From assembly GCA_030690945.1 (NCBI GenBank), contig JAUYFM010000067.1:1-64000 (forward strand): 64,000 nt of DNA. The letters are read 5' to 3'. Shown one piece after another: positions 28,052-36,734 of the stretch; position 1 is the first letter of the stretch; each line of letters starts with the position of its first letter. Source of the stretch: Smithellaceae bacterium. GTDB taxonomy: Bacteria > Desulfobacterota > Syntrophia > Syntrophales > Smithellaceae. The notes beneath the pieces were generated by a model, which worked only from the letters and a program-made list of their open reading frames with translations, was not told the origin of the DNA and ran no database searches. The position numbers and the translations under genes are program-made.

Positions 28052-29304
28052 GCGCGGACCTGGCCGTCGCCGTAAATGATAAACTTGGACGTAGTAAGTT
28101 CTTCCAGTCCCATCGGCCCGAATGCATGCAGCTTGGTGGTCGAAATGCCGATTTCCGCGCCCAATCCCAGCTCAAAGCCGTCACTGAAGCGTGTGGAAGC
28201 GTTCACCAGCACCGTTGAAGAATTGACTTCATTCAAAAACCGCTGCGAGTTGGCATAATCTTTGGTAATAATGGATTCCGTATGCAGCGATCCGTATTTT
28301 TCAATATGCGCGATGGCTTCGTCGATAGATGGCACAACCCTCACGGCCAGAATCAAGTCCAGGTATTCCGCGTACCAGTCTTCTTCGGTTGCCGCGTCGA
28401 TATTTTTCAGGATCTTTCTTGTTTTTTCGCAGCCTTTGAGCAGGACGCCTGCTTTTTGCAGCCTTTCTGCAGCCTTCGGCAAAAACGCGGGGGCAATGTC
28501 CGAATGCACCAGCAAGGTTTCCAGTGCGTTGCAGACACCGGGCCGCTGCACTTTGGCATTGTCACAGATATTCACAGCCATGTCTATATCAGCGGCGGCA
28601 TCCACAAAGACATGACAGACGCCTTTGTAATGCTTAATGACGGGAATTTTGGACTGGGCGACCACGGCGCGGATCAGTTCTTCGCCGCCACGCGGAATAA
28701 TTAAATCAATATGCTCGTCGAGTTGCAACATCGTCGAGACAGCCTCGCGATCGGTAAACGGAATGACCTGAATAGCCTTGTCCGGCAGGGGGCTCTCCCG
28801 CAAAACATCCTCTAAAACAGACGCAATAGCCAGGTTGGAGTGAATAGCTTCTGAACCGCCGCGTAAGATGACCGCGTTGCCCGATTTGAGACACAGGGCG
28901 GAAGCATCCACTGTGACATTGGGGCGCGATTCATAGATAATGCCGATCACCCCCAAGGGGATACGCATACGGCCAACTAAAAGGCCGTTGGGACGGCGCC
29001 ACATAGACGTCACCTTTCCTACCGGATCAGGCAGCGCCGCAACTTCGCGCAGCCCCTGCGCCATAGCCTCAATGGTGGCATCTTTGACCGTCAGCCGGTC
29101 GATCATGGCCGCGGAAAGGCCCTTTTCTCGGGCGCCGGTCACATCCCGGCTATTTTCGGACAGGATAAAATCACGATGGCCGATGAGCTCATCGGCCATT
29201 CGTAAAAGTGCGGCATTTTTTGCGTTGGCAGGAATATGGGAAAGGGGGCGTGATGCCGTAAGCGCGTCTTCGGCTATTTTTTTTACGGTGCCTTGGATAT
29301 CCAT
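28048..29304 (-). CDS. proA: gamma-glutamyl phosphate reductase
   Basis: NADPH-dependent reduction of glutamyl-5-phosphate in proline synthesis. It belongs to the aldehyde-dehydrogenase superfamily, with the catalytic Cys in [11 protein letters not shown], the [19 protein letters not shown] segment, and [25 protein letters not shown] near the end. I place the start at ATG 29304 ([15 protein letters not shown]), giving 418 residues as in the family, rather than the longest frame from 29343. GGGGAAG lies upstream. Confidence 0.95.
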   Translation of the reverse strand: MDIQGTVKKIAEDALTASRPLSHIPANAKNAALLRMADELIGHRDFILSENSRDVTGAREKGLSAAMIDRLTVKDATIEAMAQGLREVAALPDPVGKVTSMWRRPNGLLVGRMRIPLGVIGIIYESRPNVTVDASALCLKSGNAVILRGGSEAIHSNLAIASVLEDVLRESPLPDKAIQVIPFTDREAVSTMLQLDEHIDLIIPRGGEELIRAVVAQSKIPVIKHYKGVCHVFVDAAADIDMAVNICDNAKVQRPGVCNALETLLVHSDIAPAFLPKAAERLQKAGVLLKGCEKTRKILKNIDAATEEDWYAEYLDLILAVRVVPSIDEAIAHIEKYGSLHTESIITKDYANSQRFLNEVNSSTVLVNASTRFSDGFELGLGAEIGISTTKLHAFGPMGLEELTTSKFIIYGDGQVRA

Positions 29305-29496
29305 TCTGCTTCCCCTACTTGAATATTTTAAAATAACTTGCAATTTCTGTAATTATTGATAAAAACCGCATCACCTTTAAATAAAGAGGACCGCTTGGGG
29401 AAAATTAATCGTATTGACATTTATTCGTCCAGCGGTACTGGTTACATTTACAAGACAAAAGGATACGTGTCAAGGTCTTTGCCCGGATGAATTTTT

Positions 29497-30564
29497 ATGA
29501 GCCGATTACGCATCAAAGCCGGAAAAAAAGCTTACGAAATCATTAAAGACGGTGGATTTAATTTTGACGCCGTTTCCGCTTATTACGGAGCGGCGGTAGG
29601 GCCGCGCTGGCTTGTCGCCAGCGGATTTGATCTGACGCTTCTGACGCAAAATCTTCTGGGACGATCCAGATCCGTGCATCTCATCGGATCGTCAGCCGGC
29701 GCCTGGCGTTTTGCCGCATGGCTGCAGCCGCAGGCCGCCGACTGTTACCGGAAATTCATTCACGCCTATATCACCGTCGGCTATACCCGAAAAGATACGC
29801 CGGCAACCATTCTGGAAAAATTCTCTCACATCATGAACGCCTATATCGAGGATGACGCCCTGCCCTTTGCCCTGGCCAACAAGCGCTATCGTTTGTCCGT
29901 GATCACGGCCCGCTCGCGAGGCCTGGTCGCTTCCGAAACATACTTGTTGCAGAAAAGCGCTCTGGCCGCCTGTTACGTGCTGAATTTCTTCAGCCGGAAT
30001 AATCTTTACCATTTCGCCGACAGGGTTGTTTTCTACGACGGCTCCAAGCCGCCCCCTTTTTGTTTTCAACCGCAATTCCAGGGCAAGTATGTGCGGATAA
30101 ATGAATCAAATTTCAAATACGCGGTGATGGCCTCCGGCGCGATCCCGCTTATCGTTGCCGGAGTAAAGAATATTTTCGGCGCGCCCCGCGGTGTTTATCG
30201 CGACGGCGGCTTGATCGATTATCACCTGTCGCATCAGTTTGCCGCAAAAGAAAATGAATTGGTCCTTTTTTTCCATCACCAGGAAAGGATTATTCCCGGC
30301 TGGCTGGATAAAAAAAATAAACGGCGCACACCGGATGATCAAACATTGAATAACGTTGTGATGGTTTTTCCATCGCAGAGTTTCATCGACCGGCTGCCGT
30401 CGGGTAAAGTCCCGGATCGGGATGACTTTCTGACCTATATCGACAAGGGCGCTGAAAGAATTGCCCACTGGAACAAAGCCGTGGAGCTTGCCGCGCCACT
30501 GGGCGATGACTTTTTGGAACTGGTGGAAAGCGGAAAGATTAGGGAAGTGGTTGAAAAGATTTAA
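29497..30564 (+). CDS. patatin-like phospholipase family protein
   Basis: A 355-residue predicted serine hydrolase. The nucleophile elbow GSSAG is at 64-68 (Ser66), and the catalytic Asp lies in VYRDGGLIDY near residue 235, the Ser-Asp dyad of patatins. The oxyanion segment is YGAAVGPR rather than the usual GGGxRG, so this is a divergent subgroup. No signal peptide is evident, suggesting a cytoplasmic lipase. The last codon and stop (ATT TAA) fall in the first unit of repeat R3. The gene is divergent from proA; a TTGACA at 29414-29419 may be its -35 box, but no good -10 follows. Confidence 0.8.
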   Translation: MSRLRIKAGKKAYEIIKDGGFNFDAVSAYYGAAVGPRWLVASGFDLTLLTQNLLGRSRSVHLIGSSAGAWRFAAWLQPQAADCYRKFIHAYITVGYTRKDTPATILEKFSHIMNAYIEDDALPFALANKRYRLSVITARSRGLVASETYLLQKSALAACYVLNFFSRNNLYHFADRVVFYDGSKPPPFCFQPQFQGKYVRINESNFKYAVMASGAIPLIVAGVKNIFGAPRGVYRDGGLIDYHLSHQFAAKENELVLFFHHQERIIPGWLDKKNKRRTPDDQTLNNVVMVFPSQSFIDRLPSGKVPDRDDFLTYIDKGAERIAHWNKAVELAAPLGDDFLELVESGKIREVVEKI

Positions 30565-30700
30565 GTTTTAAGTTTTAAGTATTAAGTGATTATAATTATT
30601 TATTTTTTTCTTAAAACTTAAATCTTAAATCTTAAAACTTAAATCTTAAATCTTAAATCTTAAATCTTAAAACTTAAATCTTAAATCTTAAAACTATTGA
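30559..30700. repeat. heptad-phase inverted repeat R3, the largest of the family
   Basis: The left arm has four units: ATTTAAG (30559-30565), TTTTAAG, TTTTAAG, TATTAAG (to 30586). A 23-nt AT-rich centre follows. The right arm has twelve perfect units of CTTAAA followed by A or T from 30610 to 30693, with no phase slip over 84 nt, closed by CTATTGA. The arms are complementary. The left arm supplies the stop codon of the patatin gene; the right arm ends 2 nt before the ATG of the radical SAM gene and leaves it no visible ribosome site. Confidence 0.9.
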
Positions 30701-30702
30701 TT

Positions 30703-31620
30703 ATGATTATTCAAGAACTTCTGGATATTTATACCTCCTGCACCCTTTGTCCGCACGCCTGCCGGGTTGACCGGACAAAGGGCGAGTTGGGCTATTGCCG
30801 TCTTCCCGCCGGGATTATCATGGACTGCTCACTGGCCCATCACGGAGAGGAACCACCTCTTTCGGGAACACGCGGCGCCGGGACAATTTTTCTTTCTTCA
30901 TGCAACCTGAAATGCATCTATTGCCAGAACTATCAAATTTCTCACAGCGAGCAGGGACGGGAGTTAACCGTTTTACAATTGGCCAAAATTATGCTCGATC
31001 TGCAAAAAAACGGCTGTCACAATGTCGAACTGGTGACCCCGACGCCTCAGATGCCTCTTGTGATGGAGGCTCTGTGTATGGCGCGTGCCCAAGGCCTCAC
31101 CGTTCCCTTTGTTTACAATTGCGGCGGCTATGAAAATCCCGACATCATCCGTTTCCTGGACAGCATGGTGGATATTTATCTCCCGGATTTCAAATACGGA
31201 CTTAATCAAGATGCCGAACTTTTCTCCGGCACGCCGGACTATCCGCGCTTCGCCATGGAATCCATCCGGGAAATGGTCCGACAGGTCGGCTGCGACCTGA
31301 ATGTGGAAGAAGGTGTCGCCACACACGGCATCGTCGTCCGCCATCTGGTTTTACCGGGAAGGCTGGAAAATTCTAGGGAAGCGCTGAGGCTTCTGAAAAA
31401 TGAAATATCAACAAGCGTCCCGATTAGCCTCATGTCGCAATATACACCCATGGCAAATGTGCGCTCTCATCCACTTTTAGGCCGCAGAATCAGCAGCGCT
31501 GAATACTCTCAAATACTGGATTATGCCCTTGATCTGGGTTTTGAAAATCTATTTGTTCAGGATGTCAATGACGACGACCTGACTCCGGATTTTGATCGTG
31601 CAAATCCATTTGGTTCGTAA
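30703..31620 (+). CDS. radical SAM protein, PflA-like
   Basis: An iron-sulfur radical SAM enzyme of about 305 residues. The cluster motif is CNLKCIYCQNY at about 67-77, preceded by a Cys-rich N-terminus (SCTLCPHACRVDR, GYC) that may hold a further cluster. It resembles the pyruvate-formate-lyase-activating-enzyme-related group, often annotated PflA-like or AmmeMemoRadiSam-like. The substrate cannot be told. Start ATG 30703; upstream DNA is repeat R3 without a Shine-Dalgarno sequence. Confidence 0.85.
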   Translation: MIIQELLDIYTSCTLCPHACRVDRTKGELGYCRLPAGIIMDCSLAHHGEEPPLSGTRGAGTIFLSSCNLKCIYCQNYQISHSEQGRELTVLQLAKIMLDLQKNGCHNVELVTPTPQMPLVMEALCMARAQGLTVPFVYNCGGYENPDIIRFLDSMVDIYLPDFKYGLNQDAELFSGTPDYPRFAMESIREMVRQVGCDLNVEEGVATHGIVVRHLVLPGRLENSREALRLLKNEISTSVPISLMSQYTPMANVRSHPLLGRRISSAEYSQILDYALDLGFENLFVQDVNDDDLTPDFDRANPFGS

Positions 31621-31630
31621 AGGTGACCTG

Positions 31631-32245
31631 ATGCAAAGTGACTTGCAAAAAATTTACGACCGTTTTGCCGATATATACGATAATAATCGGAACTTATTTG
31701 ACATGACGGAGGTCATCGCCGATTTCTCTAAAAGATTGCCTAGCAAGACAGGCCGCCTGCTTGACCTGGGCTGCGGCGCGGGAGAACCTTTTCCAGCCTA
31801 CTTTATCGGTCAGGGCTGGCAGGTCACGGGCGTGGATTTTTCCTCCCGGATGCTGGATCTGGCCCATCGCTACCAACCGGACATGAAAACTATCTTCGCC
31901 GATATCAGTGAAGTGGATTTTCCCGATGCACAGTTTGACGCTGTCACCGCCATCTATTGCCTTTTTCATATTGAATACCAAAAGCATGAGGAAATTTTCC
32001 GGAAAATCTACCGCTGGCTTGCGCCAGGCGGTCACTTTCTTTTTACCTGTGCCACAAAAGAATATACGGGTGCTGATGTTTTTAACGGCACTAAGGAATT
32101 TCTGGGAGAACAATTATTTTACAGTCACACAACGCCCGACAACCTGGCAGCAAGCTTAATATCGATTGGTTTCACGATAGAATCCGCCCAATACCGCCAA
32201 ATCGGCGGCGAAACATTTCTCTGGATAACGATCGCCAAACCGTAA
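31631..32245 (+). CDS. class I SAM-dependent methyltransferase
   Basis: A 204-residue Rossmann methyltransferase with motif I LLDLGCGAGEPFP at about 43-55, GVDFSSRMLDLA, and FDAVTAIYCLFHI as motif IV. The target is unknown. ATG 31631 follows AAAGGTGA at a good distance; the longer frame from 31592 overlaps the preceding gene by 29 nt and is not needed. It is probably co-transcribed with the radical SAM gene. Confidence 0.88.
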   Translation: MQSDLQKIYDRFADIYDNNRNLFDMTEVIADFSKRLPSKTGRLLDLGCGAGEPFPAYFIGQGWQVTGVDFSSRMLDLAHRYQPDMKTIFADISEVDFPDAQFDAVTAIYCLFHIEYQKHEEIFRKIYRWLAPGGHFLFTCATKEYTGADVFNGTKEFLGEQLFYSHTTPDNLAASLISIGFTIESAQYRQIGGETFLWITIAKP

Positions 32246-32247
32246 TT

Positions 32248-32370
32248 ATATCAAGTTGCATTCAAAGGATAACGCGGCGGCAAGGAGGAGGCTCCGCAGG
32301 CGTATTATCGATACGCCGAGGAAGCAGACGATGCAGCCAACAAAGTTAGCCAAAGAATGCGACTTGATAT
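32248..32370. mobile_element. MITE-like element with 26-bp imperfect terminal inverted repeats
   Basis: A 123-bp segment begins ATATCAAGTTGCATTC and ends with the complement of ATATCAAGTCGCATTC. The similarity continues to about 26 bp (AAAGGATAAC against TTTGGCTAAC). Inside is a GGCGTAT-TATCG-ATACGCC hairpin (32299-32317). It has no coding capacity. The right end forms the first base of the lolA stop codon, so the element abuts the 3' end of lolA, and the left end lies 2 nt after the methyltransferase stop. Confidence 0.75.
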
Positions 32371-33077
32371 TAGGGCATTTTAAAAATACTGACACCCTGC
32401 GGCGTCTGGAATTGGAATAATTTCGAGGAAAGCCCGGCGTTCATTTTGATGCCGGAAAATTTGAGAATAGTGGAATTACCCATCACATCATCAAAACTGA
32501 CCTGAAGAATATGAAAGTTATTTTTCTCAATCGTCATTTGCAGATATTGATAGGAGGCGCCTTTTTCGCGCGGATATAACTGCAGCAGATAGTTGCCGCT
32601 TTTATCCACGGCATGAGGGCTTGCATATTTGATAGTAAAGTCATCGCTTAGCTTTCCCAAACCGGACAGAAATTTGATTAAAGCCTCAGATTTAAAAATC
32701 TTATCAGACTCCTGAGTATATACCGACTTATCCTGCGGCAGATAAAGCCAGGCTTTTTGTGAATTGATAATGAGTTTTTTCGTCTTTGGCTTTTTATAAT
32801 CCCAGAGCATCTGTTTAGGATTTTTAAAATAGACGATCCCCTCTTCCATATCCGTTTTGCGGATGGATTTTACCATGGTTTCCTGAACAAAATTCGCCTG
32901 AAAATCCTGTGTCTCCTCATAAATTTTCTGCAACCGGTTCACGGTTTCATCAATGGGAGGCGGTTCGGCAGCACAAGGAATATGAGACCAGACAACCCCC
33001 AAAAGGATAGCAAAAAAAGCCGCAACGATCTTTACTGATATAAATAACTTATTTTTATCGAGATTTGGTTTCATCAT
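32370..33077 (-). CDS. lolA: outer-membrane lipoprotein carrier LolA
   Basis: A periplasmic chaperone that ferries lipoproteins from LolCDE to the outer membrane. The signal peptide (about 1-37) ends near CAAEPPP. The mature protein has VNRLQKIYEETQDFQANFVQET, GIVYFKNPKQMLWDYKKP and WLYLPQDKSVYTQ, all typical of LolA. Length 235 fits. The stop codon is shared with the end of a MITE-like element. LolB is not visible. Start is ATG 33077 or the next codon; the leader is AT-rich with no clear ribosome site. Confidence 0.92.
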   Translation of the reverse strand: MMKPNLDKNKLFISVKIVAAFFAILLGVVWSHIPCAAEPPPIDETVNRLQKIYEETQDFQANFVQETMVKSIRKTDMEEGIVYFKNPKQMLWDYKKPKTKKLIINSQKAWLYLPQDKSVYTQESDKIFKSEALIKFLSGLGKLSDDFTIKYASPHAVDKSGNYLLQLYPREKGASYQYLQMTIEKNNFHILQVSFDDVMGNSTILKFSGIKMNAGLSSKLFQFQTPQGVSIFKMP

Positions 33078-33388
33078 TTTTTATTTTCAAAAATATCGAA
33101 AAATTGGTCGAAAATGGCATATTTTTTCAATAGCGTTTATATCTTCATGCTGAGTGATCCATAAATGGCAATGCTTAAAAGGCACATTAATAACTAATTG
33201 ATATCATTAATATATATTATTGCTCAAACCTTAAGCAATCTGGTCTAAAAGCCTAACCATTGCGGACTTACCTGACTTATAAACATGGTTACCAACAGGT
33301 CTTTCCACAACATTGTGGAATACAAATTCAAGTGCCTGTATCCAAGGGATAAAGACCTGAGATGGCCCCTATCTTCTTTACGCTGCCC
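33078..33388. other. AT-rich intergenic region between ilvE and lolA
   Basis: This 311-nt stretch has no convincing gene. It contains an 18-nt palindrome, TTCCACAA-CA-TTGTGGAA (33303-33320), nested inside GGTCTTT (33298-33304) and AAAGACC (33351-33357). A weaker hairpin, ATTGCT/AGCAAT (33219-33239), could act as a leftward terminator for ilvE. No strong promoter for lolA is evident. Confidence 0.5.
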
Positions 33389-34459
33389 TTAAGCAAGCTG
33401 CATACGCCAGCCGAAAGGATCCTTTTTGCTTCCATACTGAATATGTAAAATTTCATGAAACAATTTCTCGGCAAGCGATCCGGTCTTCCCGTTGTTTATG
33501 ATATACTCCTTCTTGTGGAAATAAATCTGTCCCACCGGTGAAATAATAGCCGCTGTTCCCGAGGCAAAAGCTTCCTTGAGCGTTCCTTTTTCGATCGCGT
33601 CAATCACTTCCGTTATGGGCAGGGGTCTCTCCTTTACATTCACACCCAGATGAGACGCCAATTTAATAACGGAATCGCGCGTCACACCCGGCAGAATGGT
33701 TCCTCCGAGCGGCGGTGTGATCAGCTCATCACCGATCACAAAAAAGATATTGCTGGTGCCCACTTCTTCCACATACTTCTTTTCCCGCGCGTCCAGCCAA
33801 AGCACTTGTGTATAACCCATGTCGGTGGCAATACGGCTGGCATAAAGACTCGCGGCATAATTACCTGCCGCCTTGACTTGGCCTGTGCCACCCATCGCCG
33901 CCCGCACATATTCTTCGGACACATAAATCTTGGTTGGTGCAAAACCGTGGGCGTAATAGGCGCCAACCGGCCCTGCAATAATAAAGAAGAGGTATTCACT
34001 GGACGGATGCACGCCGAGAGCGGCTTCCGTGGCAATCATCGTCGGCCGGATATAAAGGGATGACCCCGCCTCTCTGGGAATCCAGTCGCGCTCGAGCAAC
34101 ACAAATTTTTTAAGGGCATCAAAAAACACCGTTTCGTCAATTTGAGCCATGCAAAGCCTTTCAGCGGACGCATTCATCCTTCTGATGTTCTCCATCGGAC
34201 GGAAAAGATAAATTTCATCTTTCTTCCCCCGGTAGGCTTTCAAGCCTTCAAATATCTCCTGGCCGTAATGAAGACACATAGCGGTCGGATCAAGCTGCAA
34301 GTAATGGTAAGGTTCGATGACGGGGTCATGCCAGCCGGTTCCTTCCTTATATTTCATGGTGAACATGTGGTCGGTAAAGTGCTTGCCAAAACCTAATTTG
34401 GTTTCATCAGGCTTGGGTTTCATGTATTTCGGCAACGCTTCGACAATCTTAATTTCCAT
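33389..34459 (-). CDS. ilvE: branched-chain amino acid aminotransferase
   Basis: A PLP class IV aminotransferase of 356 residues interconverting Leu/Ile/Val and their 2-oxo acids. The PLP lysine is in GTGQVKAAGNYAASLYA. YGQEIFEGLKAYRG, YIRPTMIATEAALG and the EVGTSNIFFV segment are typical of the longer (class II) bacterial form. ATG 34459 has AGAGGAA upstream. It follows comM on the same strand. Confidence 0.95.
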   Translation of the reverse strand: MEIKIVEALPKYMKPKPDETKLGFGKHFTDHMFTMKYKEGTGWHDPVIEPYHYLQLDPTAMCLHYGQEIFEGLKAYRGKKDEIYLFRPMENIRRMNASAERLCMAQIDETVFFDALKKFVLLERDWIPREAGSSLYIRPTMIATEAALGVHPSSEYLFFIIAGPVGAYYAHGFAPTKIYVSEEYVRAAMGGTGQVKAAGNYAASLYASRIATDMGYTQVLWLDAREKKYVEEVGTSNIFFVIGDELITPPLGGTILPGVTRDSVIKLASHLGVNVKERPLPITEVIDAIEKGTLKEAFASGTAAIISPVGQIYFHKKEYIINNGKTGSLAEKLFHEILHIQYGSKKDPFGWRMQLA

Positions 34460-34523
34460 AGATTCCTCTTTATTAAAATACCTTCCAATAACGAACGTCG
34501 GCTAAATTATTTTTTTCATATCA

Positions 34524-36053
34524 CTAAACGATGCGTCGATCAAGGCTTCTATATTGAATCGCTTCGGCAATATGCGTGGGCTCAATTTTTTCCTTGCCTT
34601 CCAGATCGGCAATCGTGCGGGACACTTTCAGAATACGGTTCATGGCACGAGCGGAAAGACCCAGTTTTTCTATGGCCATTTCCATGAGCTGATGCGATTC
34701 TTCATCAATGAAACAATAGGAGCGGATCTGTTTTTCCGTCATGCGGGCATTGGTAACGACACCCGAATTGCCAAAGCGCTTTATTTGCCTTTCACGCGCG
34801 CCATCAACCCGCTCTCTGACTGGTGCTGATGCTTCGCCTTCTTCTTTTCCCGTCAAGGCCCGGTATCTGACCGACGGCACCTCGATATGCAAATCAATGC
34901 GATCCAGCAGCGGGCCGGATATTTTCGCCTGATACTGGCGGATCTGCTGGGGTGAACAGCGGCAGGCGCGAACCCGATCCCCAAAATAGCCGCAGGGACA
35001 GGGATTCATGGCGGCCACCAGCATAAACTTGGCAGGAAAGGCCGCGGTCACGGCCGAGCGGGTGATCGTAATCGTTCCTTCTTCCAGCGGCTGGCGCAAT
35101 GCTTCCAGCGCATTTCTTTTGAATTCCGGCAGCTCGTCCAGAAAGAGCACGCCCAGATGAGCCAGGCTGATTTCTCCGGGATGCGGCATTTGGCCGCCTC
35201 CGACCAGACCGACATCGGAAATGGTATGATGAGGCGAACGGAAAGGCCGTACGGCAATCAATGTTTCTCCTGAATTCAGCAGACCGGCCACGGAAAAAAC
35301 CTTGGTTACCTCGATGGCCTCTTCAAAGGAAAGATCAGGCAGAATCGTGGGCAGCCGCTTGGCCAGCATACTTTTACCGGAACCGGGCGGACCAATCATC
35401 AAAATATTATGGCCGCCGGCCGCCGCGACCTCCAACGCCCTCGTCGCCTGCTTCTGGCCTTTTATTTCAGAAAAGTCGATATCATAGTGACGATTCTTTT
35501 GAAAAATATTACCGGTATCCAGACAGAGCGGCGAAATGGTTTGTCTGGCTCCCAAAAACTCGACAACGTCGGGAAGCGTCTTGACGCCATAAACACGGAT
35601 GCCTTCCACCATGGCCGCTTCCGCAGCGTTTTCTTCCGGCACAAATACTGATTGGATGCCCAGCTCCCTCGCTTTAAAAGCAGCGGGCAATACGCCCCGA
35701 ACACCTTTAATACTGCCGTCGAGCGACAACTCGCCGATAAAAAAGCAGCCCTGAAGGGCGGTTTCTTCGATCAACCCCTCCGCGGCCAGAATGCCTACCG
35801 CAATCGGCAGATCAAAGCCAGTTCCCTCTTTCCGAATATCAGCAGGCGCCAGATTAACGGTGACGTGAGACCGTGGAAAACGGTAACCGGAATTCTTGAT
35901 GGCGGCCTTGATCCTGTCGCGGCTTTCTTTCACAGAGGCGTCAGGCAGGCCGACCGTGGCAAATTGCGGCAAACCCTGGGAAACATCTACTTCCACCGAT
36001 ACAGGGTATGATTCCATACCGATAACACTCATGCCGAACACTTTTATGAACAC
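34524..36053 (-). CDS. comM: YifB/ComM family Mg-chelatase-like AAA+ ATPase
   Basis: A 509-residue protein with an N-terminal Lon-protease-like S5 domain (about 1-165), an AAA+ core with Walker A MIGPPGSGKSML and Walker B VLFLDELPEF, and a C-terminal Mg-chelatase domain with the CPCGYFGDRVRACRCS cysteines. ComM is a hexameric helicase that aids branch migration during natural transformation. It is widespread, so the role here is inferred. The start has its own promoter at 36088-36116. Confidence 0.93.
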   Translation of the reverse strand: MFIKVFGMSVIGMESYPVSVEVDVSQGLPQFATVGLPDASVKESRDRIKAAIKNSGYRFPRSHVTVNLAPADIRKEGTGFDLPIAVGILAAEGLIEETALQGCFFIGELSLDGSIKGVRGVLPAAFKARELGIQSVFVPEENAAEAAMVEGIRVYGVKTLPDVVEFLGARQTISPLCLDTGNIFQKNRHYDIDFSEIKGQKQATRALEVAAAGGHNILMIGPPGSGKSMLAKRLPTILPDLSFEEAIEVTKVFSVAGLLNSGETLIAVRPFRSPHHTISDVGLVGGGQMPHPGEISLAHLGVLFLDELPEFKRNALEALRQPLEEGTITITRSAVTAAFPAKFMLVAAMNPCPCGYFGDRVRACRCSPQQIRQYQAKISGPLLDRIDLHIEVPSVRYRALTGKEEGEASAPVRERVDGARERQIKRFGNSGVVTNARMTEKQIRSYCFIDEESHQLMEMAIEKLGLSARAMNRILKVSRTIADLEGKEKIEPTHIAEAIQYRSLDRRIV

Positions 36054-36087
36054 TATATTGTCTCCGAGGAAGAATTTACGGTTAAAA

Positions 36088-36116
36088 ATAATAGCTAATT
36101 ACCGTATATATATCAA
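36088..36116 (-). promoter_or_regulatory. sigma-70 promoter of comM
   Basis: On the complement, TTGATA (36111-36116) is separated by 17 nt from TATTAT (36088-36093); both boxes are one base from consensus. The start codon at 36053 is about 28 nt downstream of the predicted transcription start. Confidence 0.65.
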
Positions 36117-36150
36117 GTTTTTAATTTACTTAAAAATATTTTCGACTTTC

Positions 36151-36179
36151 TTGACTCATCAAAGGCGCTGTGCTAGGGT
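36151..36179 (+). promoter_or_regulatory. candidate promoter of moaC
   Basis: TTGACT (36151-36156), 17 nt spacer, TAGGGT (36174-36179). The -10 keeps the conserved TA at the start and the final T. The moaC ATG is 56 nt downstream of the -10. Confidence 0.45.
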
Positions 36180-36234
36180 CTCTGCAAATTGTTTAGATTC
36201 ACATAATTCAAGCATACTAAAGTCAATAGCCGCC

Positions 36235-36720
36235 ATGAAAAAGCTATCCCATGTTAATGATTCAGGTCAGGTACAAATGGTGGATGTAACGGACAAGGAC
36301 AAGACCGTCCGAAAGGCAACCGCCCGCGGCAAAGTCATCATGAAAAGCAGCACGCTTCAGCTTTTGGAAGAAGGCCGGGTGGCTAAAGGCAACGTGCTGA
36401 CCACCGCCAAAATCGCAGGTATCATGGCGGCAAAAAAAACCGGCGAACTTATCCCCTTATGTCATCCACTGGCACTGACGGGCATTGATATCACCTTTGA
36501 AATCGACCGTCTAAACTCGCAGGTGATCATCGAAACGCAGGTCCGGACAGTCGGTCAAACCGGCGTGGAAATGGAAGCGCTGACGGCGGCCAGTATTGCC
36601 GCTCTGACCATTTACGATATGTGTAAAGCCGTAGATAAAGAAATAACCATCAGTGATATTATGCTTCTGAAAAAAAGCGGCGGCAAAAGCGGCGCCTTTA
36701 CCAGAAAAGCATCAGAATAA
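36235..36720 (+). CDS. moaC: cyclic pyranopterin monophosphate synthase MoaC
   Basis: The second step of molybdenum cofactor synthesis. The 161-residue protein has QMVDVTDKDKTVRKATARG near the N-terminus, LIPLCHPLALTGID, VGQTGVEMEALTAASIAALTIYDMCKAVDK and a C-terminal KSGGKSG, all diagnostic for MoaC. I chose ATG 36235 over the longest frame (35896), whose extra 113 residues are antisense to comM. No other Mo-cofactor gene is near. Confidence 0.95.
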   Translation: MKKLSHVNDSGQVQMVDVTDKDKTVRKATARGKVIMKSSTLQLLEEGRVAKGNVLTTAKIAGIMAAKKTGELIPLCHPLALTGIDITFEIDRLNSQVIIETQVRTVGQTGVEMEALTAASIAALTIYDMCKAVDKEITISDIMLLKKSGGKSGAFTRKASE

Positions 36721-36734
36721 TTCGGAGATCATAC

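Noticed and set aside
30610-30693. CRISPR-like array
   Set aside because: The units are contiguous 7-mers without spacers, and no cas gene is nearby.
35896-36234. Extended MoaC frame
   Set aside because: It is antisense to comM and lacks similarity to MoaC; the 161-residue form is complete.
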